Shown here one piece after another: positions 43,199-52,882 of a DNA stretch of 64,000 nucleotides. Each line of letters opens with the position of its first letter. The first letter of the stretch is position 1. The position numbers were made by a program, and so were the translations under genes. Source of the stretch: an uncultured Paracoccaceae bacterium (GTDB lineage: Bacteria; Pseudomonadota; Alphaproteobacteria; Rhodobacterales; Rhodobacteraceae); assembly GCA_947311485.1 (NCBI GenBank), contig CAMZLM010000007.1, positions 1 to 64,000 of the forward strand, given 5' to 3'. The notes below the pieces were generated by a model. It was given only the letters and a program-made list of their open reading frames with translations, was not told the origin of the DNA and searched no databases.

Positions 43199-44122
43199 TT
43201 ATTTTTTGTGGAATACGCTGTGCTGGGAAAGCGGGCCGTCGCTGCTGGCCAAATCGCGGGAGTAAAGGTCGATCAGATGCGCCAGAACGTTGCGGGTGGC
43301 GGCAGGGATCAGGCGGGGGTCGACATCGGTATAGATGGTTCGGGCGATACTGTTGGCGGTGGCGCTGCCAAGGGCGAGTGTGTCCAGAATCTGTGACTCG
43401 CGGGATTTGCGGTGTTTTATCAGATGGTTGACCATGGCCAGCGGGGCGGTGACCGGCGCGCCGTGGCCCGCGTAATAAATGCGGTCGTCCTGACGTTCGG
43501 CCAGAAGCGCAAGCGAGGCCATGAACGCGCTGAGGTCGCCATCCGGCGGAGAGACCATGCTGGTGGCCCACCCCATGACGTGGTCGCCGCTAAACACGGC
43601 ACCGGTGGCATTGTTGGCAAAGCAGATGTGGTTGGACAGGTGGCCCGGTGTGTGCAGGGTTTCCAGTTCCCAGCCATCGCCGGTGATGATCTGGCCGTGG
43701 GTCAAGCGGTGGTCAAAGCGGAAATCGGTGTCGATGCCTTCCTGACCACCAAGGTCGCCGGTTTGGGCAAGGCGTTCCATCAGCGGGCTGCGACTGTCAT
43801 GTGCGGTGCCAAAGGCATAGACCGGCGCGCCGGTTTTTTCCGACAGGCGGCGGGACAGGGGCGAGTGGTCCACATGTGAGTGGGTGACGAGAATATGGCT
43901 GAGCGGGCGACCGTTGAGCGCGGCCAGCAGGGCATTCAGGTGGCTATCGCTGTCAGGGCCGGGGTCGATGATGGCCATGGTGTTATTGCCAAGCAGATAG
44001 GTCTGGGTGCCGGTAAAGGTCATCGGGCCGGCATTCGGGGCGGTGATCACCTGCACCCCGGGTTCCAGATCAAGCGCGCGGCCTATGCGCGGTTTGTGGG
44101 ACAGATCGAAGGGGGTGCTCAT
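43199..44122 (-). CDS. MBL-fold metallo-hydrolase (LACTB2-like)
   Basis: 307 residues. Metal ligands: THSHVDHSPL (His81, His83, Asp85, His86), HTPGHLSNH, FSGDHVMGW and YYAGHGAP. A C-terminal winged-helix region (about 240-295) is typical of the LACTB2 group, some of which are RNases while others are of unknown function. The start at 44122 has AGGAG at a good distance. The track start lies 25 codons upstream and overlaps the histidine kinase gene. The two genes are divergent with a 55-bp gap. Confidence 0.88.
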   Translation of the reverse strand: MSTPFDLSHKPRIGRALDLEPGVQVITAPNAGPMTFTGTQTYLLGNNTMAIIDPGPDSDSHLNALLAALNGRPLSHILVTHSHVDHSPLSRRLSEKTGAPVYAFGTAHDSRSPLMERLAQTGDLGGQEGIDTDFRFDHRLTHGQIITGDGWELETLHTPGHLSNHICFANNATGAVFSGDHVMGWATSMVSPPDGDLSAFMASLALLAERQDDRIYYAGHGAPVTAPLAMVNHLIKHRKSRESQILDTLALGSATANSIARTIYTDVDPRLIPAATRNVLAHLIDLYSRDLASSDGPLSQHSVFHKK

Positions 44123-44177
44123 CGGTGGCTCCTTTGGTCTTGCCCTTTGGGGGGCTTGGGCATAACCCTTTGTGGAG

Positions 44178-45491
44178 ATGTTTAACAAATGGCTCAAGCC
44201 CTATTTGCCCCGATCGATGCTCGGGCGCGCGGTTGCCATCCTGATTGTGCCGGTTGTGCTGATTCAGGTGGTGGTTGGTGTTGTGCTGGTGGAACGTCTG
44301 TTTCAAAATGTTTCCGGGCAAATGTCCGGTGTGGCTGCGCTTGAGCTGAACCTGTTGCTGGACAAGATGGCGGTCGATGCGCCGGATTTGCCCGAAGTGG
44401 CGTCGGCGTTGTTGATTAAGGTTGAACGTGATGTTGCGCCGGTTACGGGGGGGGACAGGCGGCGGTTTCGGGATATTTCCGGCATTACGGTGATCGCGGT
44501 GTTACGGGCGGCGGTGCCGGATGTGGTGCAGGTCGATTTGGCGCGCGACGGTAGTTTTGCCTTTGTCACGGTGGATCGGGGCGATGAACGGGTGACCTTT
44601 CGGGTGCTGCGCCAACATTTGTCGGCCCCGAATCCGCATCAGTTGCTGGTGATTATGATGCTGGCCTCGATCCTGATTACCGGCCTGTCGATCCTGTTTT
44701 TGCGCAATCAAGTGAAACCGATCCGGCGTTTGGCAGAAGCGGCAGAGGCCTTTGGCAAGGGGGAATCGCTGGAATTGCGCCCGCGCGGGGCATCCGAAGT
44801 GCGCGCGGCGGGGCATGCATTTTTGGCCATGCGCAGCCGGATTGAACGCCAGATCGAGCAGCGCACCTTGATGTTGTCCGGTGTCAGCCATGATTTACGC
44901 ACGCCGTTGACGCGGTTGAAATTGTCGCTGTCGCTGATGGAGCAAGACGGCGAAGTGGACCTGATGCAGCGCGATCTGGATGACATGGCGGAAATTCTGG
45001 ATGAATTTCTGGCCTTTGTGCGCGGTGACGGTGGCGAGGAGGTCGAGCCGGTTTCGCCCAAACAGGTGGCCAAGCAACTGGTCCGGAATTACCGGCGCAA
45101 CGGTGCAGAGGTCGCGTTGGAATTTGCCGGTAACACACAGGATGATACCCTTGTAAAGATGCGTAAACAGGCGGTGCAGCGGGCGCTTGGCAATTTGCTG
45201 GGAAATGCGCAGAAGTATGGCGATCAAACCCGTTTGACCCTGTATCTGGGGGGTGGGTTTATTGAATTCATTGTCGAGGACAACGGCCCGGGGATTGCCA
45301 GAGACCTGCGTGAAACCGCGCTGAAGCCGTTTTCGCGGCTGGATAGTGCCCGCAATCAGGACCGTGGGTCGGGGGTGGGGCTGGGTTTGGCGATTGCGGC
45401 GGATATTGCCCGCAGTCATGGCGGCGGGATCAGTTTGGGCCAGAGCGCCGATTTTGGCGGGCTAAAGGTGAGCTTTCGTATTCCTCGTTAA
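44178..45491 (+). CDS. EnvZ-like sensor histidine kinase (orphan)
   Basis: 437 residues. Membrane helices at about 19-39 and 156-176 enclose a periplasmic sensor part of about 115 residues. A HAMP domain (about 177-230) follows, then the phosphoaccepting His238 in GVSHDLRTPLTRL, and an ATPase domain with NLLGNAQKYG, VEDNGPGIA and GSGVGLGLAI. It has the layout of EnvZ, which pairs with OmpR, but no response regulator gene is adjacent, so the partner lies elsewhere. GGAG sits only 1 nt before the ATG, so the GTG at 44172 remains possible. Confidence 0.9.
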   Translation: MFNKWLKPYLPRSMLGRAVAILIVPVVLIQVVVGVVLVERLFQNVSGQMSGVAALELNLLLDKMAVDAPDLPEVASALLIKVERDVAPVTGGDRRRFRDISGITVIAVLRAAVPDVVQVDLARDGSFAFVTVDRGDERVTFRVLRQHLSAPNPHQLLVIMMLASILITGLSILFLRNQVKPIRRLAEAAEAFGKGESLELRPRGASEVRAAGHAFLAMRSRIERQIEQRTLMLSGVSHDLRTPLTRLKLSLSLMEQDGEVDLMQRDLDDMAEILDEFLAFVRGDGGEEVEPVSPKQVAKQLVRNYRRNGAEVALEFAGNTQDDTLVKMRKQAVQRALGNLLGNAQKYGDQTRLTLYLGGGFIEFIVEDNGPGIARDLRETALKPFSRLDSARNQDRGSGVGLGLAIAADIARSHGGGISLGQSADFGGLKVSFRIPR

Positions 45492-45535
45492 AAAGCAGTT
45501 ACTTGGGTATCCGACTAAAATAGTCGATAAAAGAC

Positions 45536-45555
45536 TTGATAATGAGTTGCAATAA
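45536..45555 (+). promoter_or_regulatory. Candidate Fur/Mur-type box before the manganese transporter gene
   Basis: TTGATAATGAGTTGCAATAA lies 39 bp before the ATG. The first half matches the GATAATGA half of classical Fur boxes and TTGCAATAA resembles alphaproteobacterial Mur sites. The dyad is imperfect, and the assignment leans on the gene downstream. Confidence 0.35.
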
Positions 45556-45593
45556 CCCTAGTAAGATACTCAACAATCACATCCCGTTGGGTT

Positions 45594-46751
45594 ATGGCTA
45601 TGCATACTGCAAAAACGACATCGTTCTTGATCGGGTCTTTACATGAGCTGCAAACTTGGGTCAGGGCACATTTCCCGCGACTCGGGGTGGTTTTGTTGTT
45701 GCTGGTTCTGGCGGTTTGGCCGGATGAAGTCGGGCAAATCACCCGTGGCTTGATGCATGATGCTTATGTCGGGGTGTCGGTGTTCGTGGCGGCAACGCTG
45801 TTGCTGGTGTATGGGTCCGAGCGATTGTTTCGCTTTGATCTGGGTGATTTTTTGCGTCAGCGGACCCGGTTGCAAATTCCGATAGCGGCTTTGTTGGGCA
45901 TGTCGCCGGGCTGTGCGGGGGCGATTGTTGTGACCTCGGCTTATTCTTCGGGCAATGTCAGCCTCGGGGCGCTGGTGGCGGCATTGACCGGCACCATGGG
46001 GGATGCCGCATTTTTGTTGATTGCGACGAAACCGATGGCGGCGGCGGTGTTGTTGCCGGTGTCGCTGGTGGCGGGGATTGTTACAGGGCTGGTTGTGGAC
46101 CGGTTCCACAAAAAACACATTGCCGGACGCACCACGGTGAGCTGTGATCCCCGCACGTTGATCGGGCCAATTCGCCGGCGGGACTGGCTGTTTGCACTGT
46201 TTGCTGTGCCGGGGCTGGGGCTGGGTTTGCTGGATGCGTTTCAGGTACAGCTGGGCCCGCAGATGTCCTTTGGGGCGCTGGTTTTGTCGCTTGCGGGGAT
46301 GGTGGTTTTGCTGCTGGTCTGGCTTGTGTCGCCCATGGGGGCGGTCAGCAATCCGTCGGATCCGCCGTTGGTGCGGGTGGTGGAGGAAACCTCCTTTATC
46401 ACGATCTGGGTGCTTGGGGCCTATCTGGCTTATGGCTACGTGGAGGCTTTCTCCGGTCTTGATATTGCGGCGCTGTTTGCCGGTGTGGCGGTGTTGATGC
46501 CGCTGATTGGTACCCTGATCGGGTTTATCCCGGGGTGTGGTCCGCAAATCCTTGTGGCGACGCTCTATATCAACGGATTGGTGCCGTTCTCTGCGCTGGT
46601 GGCAAATTCGATTTCCAATGATGGCGATGCGTTGTTTCCAGCGATCGCGTTAAACCCGCGTGCGGCGTTGATTGCCACTATTTACACCTCGTTTCCGGCA
46701 ATTATTGTCGGCTACGGGTTCTATTTTTTCCTGCCGGGGTTCATGAATTAG
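45594..46751 (+). CDS. Putative manganese transporter (ArsP-2-like exporter)
   Basis: 385 residues with about ten membrane helices. It contains paired pore-like motifs LLGMSPGCAGAIVVTSAYSSGN near 100-121 and LIGFIPGCGPQILVATLYINGLVP near 305-328, as in the putative manganese transporter family (PF11449). Members are thought to export Mn and are often under Mn-dependent control. A possible Fur/Mur box lies upstream. The stop overlaps the stop of aminopeptidase P on the other strand by three bases. Confidence 0.82.
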   Translation: MAMHTAKTTSFLIGSLHELQTWVRAHFPRLGVVLLLLVLAVWPDEVGQITRGLMHDAYVGVSVFVAATLLLVYGSERLFRFDLGDFLRQRTRLQIPIAALLGMSPGCAGAIVVTSAYSSGNVSLGALVAALTGTMGDAAFLLIATKPMAAAVLLPVSLVAGIVTGLVVDRFHKKHIAGRTTVSCDPRTLIGPIRRRDWLFALFAVPGLGLGLLDAFQVQLGPQMSFGALVLSLAGMVVLLLVWLVSPMGAVSNPSDPPLVRVVEETSFITIWVLGAYLAYGYVEAFSGLDIAALFAGVAVLMPLIGTLIGFIPGCGPQILVATLYINGLVPFSALVANSISNDGDALFPAIALNPRAALIATIYTSFPAIIVGYGFYFFLPGFMN

Positions 46752-48544
46752 AGCGGGGCGCAGGCCGCCTGAAGCCAGGCCCCGACAATGGGGGAGCACA
46801 TGGGTGCGATTTTTGTCAGTGTTTGGGCATGATACCGGTTCAGCCAGTGGCGTTCGGTGGCGGTTAACAGGTTAACATCAATCATGCGCCGGTCAATCGG
46901 TGCCCATGTCAGGGTCTCGAATTCCAGCATATCGCGCTTGTCGCCCTTTGGAATGGCTTTTTGTACCACGATCAGGTTTTCGATGCGGATGCCGAATGCG
47001 CCTTCGCGGTAATAGCCCGGTTCATTGGACAGGATCATACCGGCGCGCAAGACCTCGGTCGATATCCGCGAAATCCGTTGCGGGCCTTCGTGCACGCTCA
47101 GGAATACACCTACCCCGTGACCGGTGCCGTGGTCATAATCCATGCCTTCTGACCAGAGCGCCATGCGTGCCAGCGGGTCCAGATCGCGGCCTGACAGACC
47201 TTGGGGGAACTGTTGGCGGGAAATGGCGATCATGCCCTTGAGCACAAGGGTAAAGGCGCGCACGGCCTCTGCTGGCGGGGTGCCGATGGCCATGGTGCGG
47301 GTGATGTCGGTGGTGCCGTCAAGGTATTGCCCGCCACTATCCACCAGCAGTACATCGCCGCGCCGGATTTGACGGTTTGTGTCGGTGTTCACCCGATAAT
47401 GCACAATCGCGCCATTGGGACCGGAGCCACAGATCGTATCAAAGGAAATATTGCGCAGCTTACCGGTGGCCGCGCGGATGGTTTCGAGCTTTTGCGCCAC
47501 CTCGATTTCGCTGATATGCGGATCCACGCCAAGGCTGTCAATCCAGCACAGGAATTCCGCCATCGCCGCCCCGTCACGCAGATGTGCCTGACGGCTGCCG
47601 TTGATTTCGGCGGGGTTTTTCACCGCTTTGGGCAGGATCACCGGATCGCGCGCGTCGATGATGGCGATCCCGGCCGATTTCAGTTGGTCGCTCACCCAAA
47701 GGGGGGCGCTGTTGCTGTCCACCAGCACCGGCCCCTGCAAGGTTTTGAGCGCGGAGCCAAAGCTGTCGGGCACGGCAATGCTGACCGTATTGCCAAGGTG
47801 ATCGCGCAGGGCCTCGTCTGCCTTGGCCGGATCCATGAACAGGGTGACATGGCCGTCATCCGCAAGGATCGCAAAAGCCAGCGCCACCGGTGTTTGGCCA
47901 AGGTCGGTGCCCCGGGTGTTCAACAACCAGGCTATGGAATCGGGCAGGGTAATGACGGCGGCCTTTAGCCCCTGTTTGCGCAGGTCCGCCGCGATGTCGG
48001 TGCGTTTTTCCGCATGGGTTTTACCGGCCAGTTCCGCCGGATAGGCCACCATCAAATCCCGTGGCGGGGCAGGGCGGTCGGTCCAGATTTTGTCCACAAG
48101 GTTTTCGCAACGCCGCAGGCGAATGCCGCTGCCGGCCAGCCGTTTTTCTATCTTGGCAATTTCGCCGGCCGTGTGCAGCCACGGGTCAAACCCGACCACA
48201 CCGCCGGACAGGTTTTCCACCAGCCAGTCGCCCGGCTGTGTTTCGGGCCAGGGTACCGGCGTGAAATGGTCCAGATCCACCTGATCACGCACTTGCAGGG
48301 TATAGCGCCCGTCAATGAACACGCCGGCCTTGTCCAGCAGGGCAATACAGAAACCGGCAGATCCCGTGAACCCGGTCAGCCACGCCAGCCGCATATCGCT
48401 GGCGGCGACGTATTCGCCTTGGTGTGCATCGGCGCGCGGGATGATAAATCCGGCCAGCCGTTCATGCTGTAAAACCTTGCGCAGTGCAGCAAGGCGCGGG
48501 CCGCCGGTTTCGGGGCAGGAGGGATTGTCATAGCTCTGATACAT
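46748..48544 (-). CDS. pepP: Aminopeptidase P family metallopeptidase
   Basis: 598 residues of the long XPNPEP1-like form, removing N-terminal residues before proline. Two creatinase-like N-terminal domains (about 15-300) precede the M24 catalytic domain. Metal ligands can be read in LLVDSGGQYLDGTTDITRT (two Asp), GTGHGVGVFLSVHEGP (His), SNEPGYY (Glu) and IRIENL (Glu). It starts one codon after the cobT end: the two share bases at 48544. Confidence 0.92.
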   Translation of the reverse strand: MYQSYDNPSCPETGGPRLAALRKVLQHERLAGFIIPRADAHQGEYVAASDMRLAWLTGFTGSAGFCIALLDKAGVFIDGRYTLQVRDQVDLDHFTPVPWPETQPGDWLVENLSGGVVGFDPWLHTAGEIAKIEKRLAGSGIRLRRCENLVDKIWTDRPAPPRDLMVAYPAELAGKTHAEKRTDIAADLRKQGLKAAVITLPDSIAWLLNTRGTDLGQTPVALAFAILADDGHVTLFMDPAKADEALRDHLGNTVSIAVPDSFGSALKTLQGPVLVDSNSAPLWVSDQLKSAGIAIIDARDPVILPKAVKNPAEINGSRQAHLRDGAAMAEFLCWIDSLGVDPHISEIEVAQKLETIRAATGKLRNISFDTICGSGPNGAIVHYRVNTDTNRQIRRGDVLLVDSGGQYLDGTTDITRTMAIGTPPAEAVRAFTLVLKGMIAISRQQFPQGLSGRDLDPLARMALWSEGMDYDHGTGHGVGVFLSVHEGPQRISRISTEVLRAGMILSNEPGYYREGAFGIRIENLIVVQKAIPKGDKRDMLEFETLTWAPIDRRMIDVNLLTATERHWLNRYHAQTLTKIAPMCSPIVGAWLQAACAPL

Positions 48545-50421
48545 TATCCGGCCTGCTTGAATTTATTCCGTTGCAACATCTTTTTGGCGGCGCGCGGGTC
48601 ATTGTCAAACAGCGCGGCCAGTTGTTCGGTGATCACACCGGCCAATTGTTCCGCATCGGTAATCGTCACCGCGCGGTCGTAATAGCGGGTCACATCGTGG
48701 CCGATACCGATGGCAATCAATTCCACCTGTTTGCGTTTTTCCACCATGGCAATCACATCGCGCAGGTGTTTTTCAAGAAAGCTGGCGGAATTCACCGACA
48801 GGGTGGAGTCATCCACCGGCGCACCATCGGAAATCACCATCAGAATGCGGCGCTGTTCCTGCCGACGGCACATGCGGTTATGCGCCCATTCCAGTGCTTC
48901 GCCGTCGATGTTTTCTTTGAGCAGCCCCTCTTTCATCATCAGCCCCAGATTGGGCCGCGAACGCCGCCAGGGTGCATCGGCCCCCTTGTAGATGATGTGG
49001 CGCAGATCGTTCAGGCGGCCCGGATTGGCGGGGCGGCCTTCTTGTAGCCATTGTTCGCGGCTCTGCCCGCCTTTCCACGCGCGGGTGGTAAAACCGAGGA
49101 TTTCGCATTTCACCTGACAACGTTCCAGCGTGCGCGCCAGCACATCGGCACAGATCGCCGCAATTGAAATCGGGCGTCCACGCATGGAGCCGGAATTGTC
49201 GATCAGCAGGGTAACGATCGTATCTTTGAATTCCGTGTCCTGTTCCACTTTGAACGACAGCGGCGTGGTCGGGTTGGCGACAACCCGCGCCAGACGGCCC
49301 GCATCCAGAATGCCTTCTTCCTGATCAAACGACCACGACCGGTTCTGTTGCGCCTGAAGTCGGCGTTGCAATTTGTTGGCCAGCCGCGACACCGCCCCCT
49401 TGAGCGGTTCCAGCTGTTGATCCAGATAGGTCCGCAGGCGTTCCAGTTCGGCGGGCTCGGCCAGATCTTCGGCCTTGATTTCCTCGTCGAATTTGGTGGT
49501 AAAGGCGGTGTAATTCGGGTCTGCCTCGGAACGCGGGGCAGGGGGGGGATCCAGCGGCGGTTCCCCGTCCGGCGTTTCCATTTCCTCGCCTTCGTCCAGA
49601 TCGTCCATGTCGGCGGATGACATTTGTGCCATCTGCTGTTCCATGCTGGTTTGCTGGTCGTCCTGCGCCTGTTCCTCGTCGTCCTCGCCGGACTCTTCGT
49701 CGCCGTCTTCCTGATCGGGCTGTTCCTGATCCTCTTGTTCTTCTTCGGCTTCTTCCTGATCTTCGTCATCCAGATCGGGGTCGTCACCCAGTTCGTCGCT
49801 ATAGCCCAGATCGGCAATCAACTGGCGGGCAAACCGTGAAAATTCGGCCTGATCGGTCAGGGTGTCGTTTAATTGCGCCAGATTGTCCCCGATGCGGGCA
49901 TCAAGGGTTTCGCGCCACAGATCAACCGCGTTTTCCATGGCGGGGGGTAAATCGCGCCCGGTGGCCAGTTGCCGGATGTAATAGCCAAGCGCGGCCTGCA
50001 TCGGCACCTGTTCCAGCGAATTCGCCTGATCGTAACCGGATTTTACCGCCGCCTGTTCCAGCACCGCATTGATGTTGCCGCTGGTGCCGGGCATCGCGCG
50101 GGAACCGACGGCCTCGCAGCGGGCGGTTTCCAGCGATTCATACAGGCCGCGCGCTGTGTCGCCCTGCGGGGCGTAACGGGCGTGGGTGGCCTCGTTATGA
50201 AACCGTAACCGCAGCGCCATGGCATCGGCGGTGCCGCGCGCGTGCAGGACCTCGGCCTTGCTCAGGCGGCGGGTGACTTGCGGCAGGCGCATGCTGTCGT
50301 TGGTCACACCGGACGGGTCCACCGTATAGGAAACGGTCATATCCGGCGTGTTGGCCATGGCCTTGGTGGCTTCGCCCAAGGCTTTTTTGAACGGGTCGGC
50401 GGGGTTGTCGTTCTGTGTCAT
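48544..50421 (-). CDS. cobT: Cobaltochelatase subunit CobT
   Basis: 625 residues. Part of the CobNST complex that inserts cobalt into hydrogenobyrinic acid a,c-diamide in aerobic cobalamin synthesis. An N-terminal domain (1-215) is followed by a very acidic stretch (about 215-300, [19 protein letters not shown]). The C-terminal von Willebrand A domain carries the metal-site motif [12 protein letters not shown] and later ISDGAPVDD. It forms an AAA-plus motor with CobS, encoded 72 bp upstream. CobN is not in the window. Confidence 0.95.
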   Translation of the reverse strand: MTQNDNPADPFKKALGEATKAMANTPDMTVSYTVDPSGVTNDSMRLPQVTRRLSKAEVLHARGTADAMALRLRFHNEATHARYAPQGDTARGLYESLETARCEAVGSRAMPGTSGNINAVLEQAAVKSGYDQANSLEQVPMQAALGYYIRQLATGRDLPPAMENAVDLWRETLDARIGDNLAQLNDTLTDQAEFSRFARQLIADLGYSDELGDDPDLDDEDQEEAEEEQEDQEQPDQEDGDEESGEDDEEQAQDDQQTSMEQQMAQMSSADMDDLDEGEEMETPDGEPPLDPPPAPRSEADPNYTAFTTKFDEEIKAEDLAEPAELERLRTYLDQQLEPLKGAVSRLANKLQRRLQAQQNRSWSFDQEEGILDAGRLARVVANPTTPLSFKVEQDTEFKDTIVTLLIDNSGSMRGRPISIAAICADVLARTLERCQVKCEILGFTTRAWKGGQSREQWLQEGRPANPGRLNDLRHIIYKGADAPWRRSRPNLGLMMKEGLLKENIDGEALEWAHNRMCRRQEQRRILMVISDGAPVDDSTLSVNSASFLEKHLRDVIAMVEKRKQVELIAIGIGHDVTRYYDRAVTITDAEQLAGVITEQLAALFDNDPRAAKKMLQRNKFKQAG

Positions 50422-50493
50422 GGGGAAGGTTTCCCTTGGTAACTGTTTCGCCCGGAATTGGACGCGCCCGACTGTACAGGCGCGCCTGTACTC

Positions 50494-51477
50494 TTACCCC
50501 AAACTGACGCTGGCGGCGCTTTCGGGCAGTTCTTCGTCAAAACAACGCTGATAGAATTCGGCCACGGTCTGGCGTTCCAGTTCGTCACATTTATTCAGAA
50601 AGGACAGACGAAAGGCAAAGCCGGTGTTGCGGAAAATCGTGGCATTTTGTGCCCAGTTGATCACTGTACGCGGTGACATCACCGTGGACAGATCGCCATT
50701 CTGAAAGGCGCTGCGGGTCAGATCGGCCACTGTCACCATCCGCGAGATGGTCTTGCGGCCTTCTTCGGTGTTGTAGATCGGGTTTTTCGACAGCACGATT
50801 GCGGTTTCCGCGTCATGGGACAGATAGTTCAGCGTCGCCACCAGTGACCAGCGGTCCATTTGTGCCTGATTGATTTGCTGGGTGCCGTGGTACAATCCGG
50901 TTGTGTCCCCCAGACCCACCGTATTGGCGGTGGCGAACAGGCGGAAAGACGGGTGCGGGGTGATGACTTCGTTCTGATCCATCAGGGTCAGCTTGCCGTC
51001 GTGTTCCAGAACCCGCTGGATCACAAACATCACATCGGCGCGCCCGGCGTCGTATTCGTCAAACACAATCGCGGTGTTGGTGCGCAGGGCGGCGGGGAGG
51101 ATGCCTTCCTGAAATTCGGTTACCTGTTTGCCATCACGCAGTTTGATCGCGTCCTTGCCGATCAGGTCGATACGGGAAATATGGCTGTCGAGGTTCACCC
51201 GCACACAGGGCCAGTTCAACCGCGCTGCCACCTGTTCGATGTGGGTGGATTTACCGGTGCCGTGAAACCCCTGAATGATCACCCGCCGGTTATGGGTGAA
51301 ACCGGCCAGAATCGCCAGCGTGGTGTCCGGGTCGAATTTATAGGTCGGATCAATTTCCGGCACGCGGTCGCTGGCGGTTTCAAACCCCTTGACCTGCATG
51401 TCGCTGTCAATGCCGAAAACCTCGCGTACCGAAATATCCATTGTCGGGCGAAGTGTATCCATAGTTCCGTCAGCCAT
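50494..51477 (-). CDS. cobS: Cobaltochelatase subunit CobS
   Basis: 327-residue AAA-plus ATPase, the motor subunit of the cobaltochelatase. Walker [10 protein letters not shown] (70-78), Walker [12 protein letters not shown], and the sensor region [12 protein letters not shown]. It is the first gene of the cobS-cobT-pepP run. The corrinoid made this way could also serve the MttB-type methyltransferase encoded at 22 kb, but that is only a functional connection. Confidence 0.96.
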   Translation of the reverse strand: MADGTMDTLRPTMDISVREVFGIDSDMQVKGFETASDRVPEIDPTYKFDPDTTLAILAGFTHNRRVIIQGFHGTGKSTHIEQVAARLNWPCVRVNLDSHISRIDLIGKDAIKLRDGKQVTEFQEGILPAALRTNTAIVFDEYDAGRADVMFVIQRVLEHDGKLTLMDQNEVITPHPSFRLFATANTVGLGDTTGLYHGTQQINQAQMDRWSLVATLNYLSHDAETAIVLSKNPIYNTEEGRKTISRMVTVADLTRSAFQNGDLSTVMSPRTVINWAQNATIFRNTGFAFRLSFLNKCDELERQTVAEFYQRCFDEELPESAASVSLG

Positions 51478-51575
51478 AGTCTTTGTCCTGTCTTGGTTGC
51501 CCCATGGGCAAATTGCTTAACAGCTTAGTGATATATAATCCGCAGGCGTGCAAGGGGGGCAGGGTGATTTAACGC

Positions 51576-52880
51576 CTATCGCCCCAATCTGTCGCGCATG
51601 GCATACCATGACATCGCCAACACCAATCCGGGCCAGCGCAGCAGCGTGCCGCCGGGGAAACGCGGGCTTGGCGCCTGTTCCAGCACGTCGAAATCGCCCG
51701 CCTGACCGGCAATTGCATCGGCAGTGATCCGCCCTGCCAGCGTGGCCAGCGCCACCCCGTGACCGGAATAGCCCGATGCATTCAGGATGTTGCCGCCAAG
51801 ACGGGCAAAAACCGGCATTCGGTTCATGGTGATCGCCAGCGTGCCGCCCCAGGCGTAGTCGAGCTTCACCTTTGCCAGTTGCGGATAGACTTCGAGCATG
51901 GGTTTGCGCACCAGACCGCGAATATCGCGGGGGAATTTCCAGCCGTAACTCTCGCCGCCGCCCCAGAGCATCCGGTTATCGGCAGAGCGGCGGAAATAAT
52001 TCACCACGAATTTACTGTCGGCCACGGCGATATCCTTGCGGATCAGATCCGCAGCCCCATCGCCAAGCGGTTCGGTTGCCACGATAAAATTGTTGATCGG
52101 CATCACCCGCGCGGCGACCTGACCGTTCAGCCCACCGAGATATCCGTTGCACCCCAGCACCAGAAAATCCGCCTCTACCCGCCCGTGACGGGTGACAATG
52201 CTGACGGGGGTGCCTTCGACGATTTTGGATACTTCGGATTGCTCGTAAATCCGCACACCGGCCGCCGCCGCCGCGCGCGCCAGTCCCAGCGCGAAATTCA
52301 GCGGGTGGATATGGCAGGCCCCGTGATCCAGCGTGCCGCCATGGTAAACATCCGTCCCCATCAGATCACAACAGGCGTCTCGATCCAGCAATTCCAGTTG
52401 GTCGTACCCATAGCGGTCCTGCACAAACCGCGCCGAAGCATGGGCGTCCGGCACATCGCGCGCGTGCCAGTCGACATGCGCCACACCATCGCGCAGATCG
52501 CAGTGAATATCGTGTTCCGCAATCAGATCGCGCACACAGGTCACAGAATCGCGGGCAATTTCGAACAGGCGGCGGGCGTGCTCCGGCCCCTGCTGTTTTT
52601 CCAGATCGCGCTGGTCCTTGTTCCAGCCCCCGGCGACCTGCCCGCCGTTGCGCCCCGATGCGCCCCAACCGACACGCTGGGCCTCCAGCAGCACCACATC
52701 AAAGCCGCGTTTGGCCAGATGCAGCGCGCTCGACAATCCGGTAAACCCGCCGCCCACCACACAGACATCGGCCTTTTGCGTGCCTTTCAGCGCGGGGAAT
52801 GCGGGCAGGGTCTTGGCGGTGGCGGCATACCAGCTATCGGGATATTCGCCGCGCTTGTCGTTGGAATAGAGCAGGTTCAT
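51576..52880 (-). CDS. FAD-dependent oxidoreductase, PuuB-like (gamma-glutamylputrescine oxidase type)
   Basis: 434 residues of the DAO superfamily. The FAD loop VCVVGGGFTGLSSALHLAKRG lies at about 39-59, and GWGASGRNGGQVAGGWN is the flavin-contact tract seen in PuuB. It ends with NILNASGYSGHGVALATLAG. PuuB oxidises gamma-glutamylputrescine to the aldehyde, releasing ammonia and hydrogen peroxide. The GS-like ligase gene lies 2 bp upstream, which supports this substrate over other gamma-glutamylated amines. It is the last gene of the operon. Confidence 0.85.
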   Translation of the reverse strand: MNLLYSNDKRGEYPDSWYAATAKTLPAFPALKGTQKADVCVVGGGFTGLSSALHLAKRGFDVVLLEAQRVGWGASGRNGGQVAGGWNKDQRDLEKQQGPEHARRLFEIARDSVTCVRDLIAEHDIHCDLRDGVAHVDWHARDVPDAHASARFVQDRYGYDQLELLDRDACCDLMGTDVYHGGTLDHGACHIHPLNFALGLARAAAAAGVRIYEQSEVSKIVEGTPVSIVTRHGRVEADFLVLGCNGYLGGLNGQVAARVMPINNFIVATEPLGDGAADLIRKDIAVADSKFVVNYFRRSADNRMLWGGGESYGWKFPRDIRGLVRKPMLEVYPQLAKVKLDYAWGGTLAITMNRMPVFARLGGNILNASGYSGHGVALATLAGRITADAIAGQAGDFDVLEQAPSPRFPGGTLLRWPGLVLAMSWYAMRDRLGR

Positions 52881-52882
52881 GG

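Noticed and set aside
45639-46547. 302-residue minus-strand ORF
   Set aside because: It is entirely antisense to the manganese transporter gene. The Gln/His/Arg-rich sequence is typical of the complement of membrane-protein codons.
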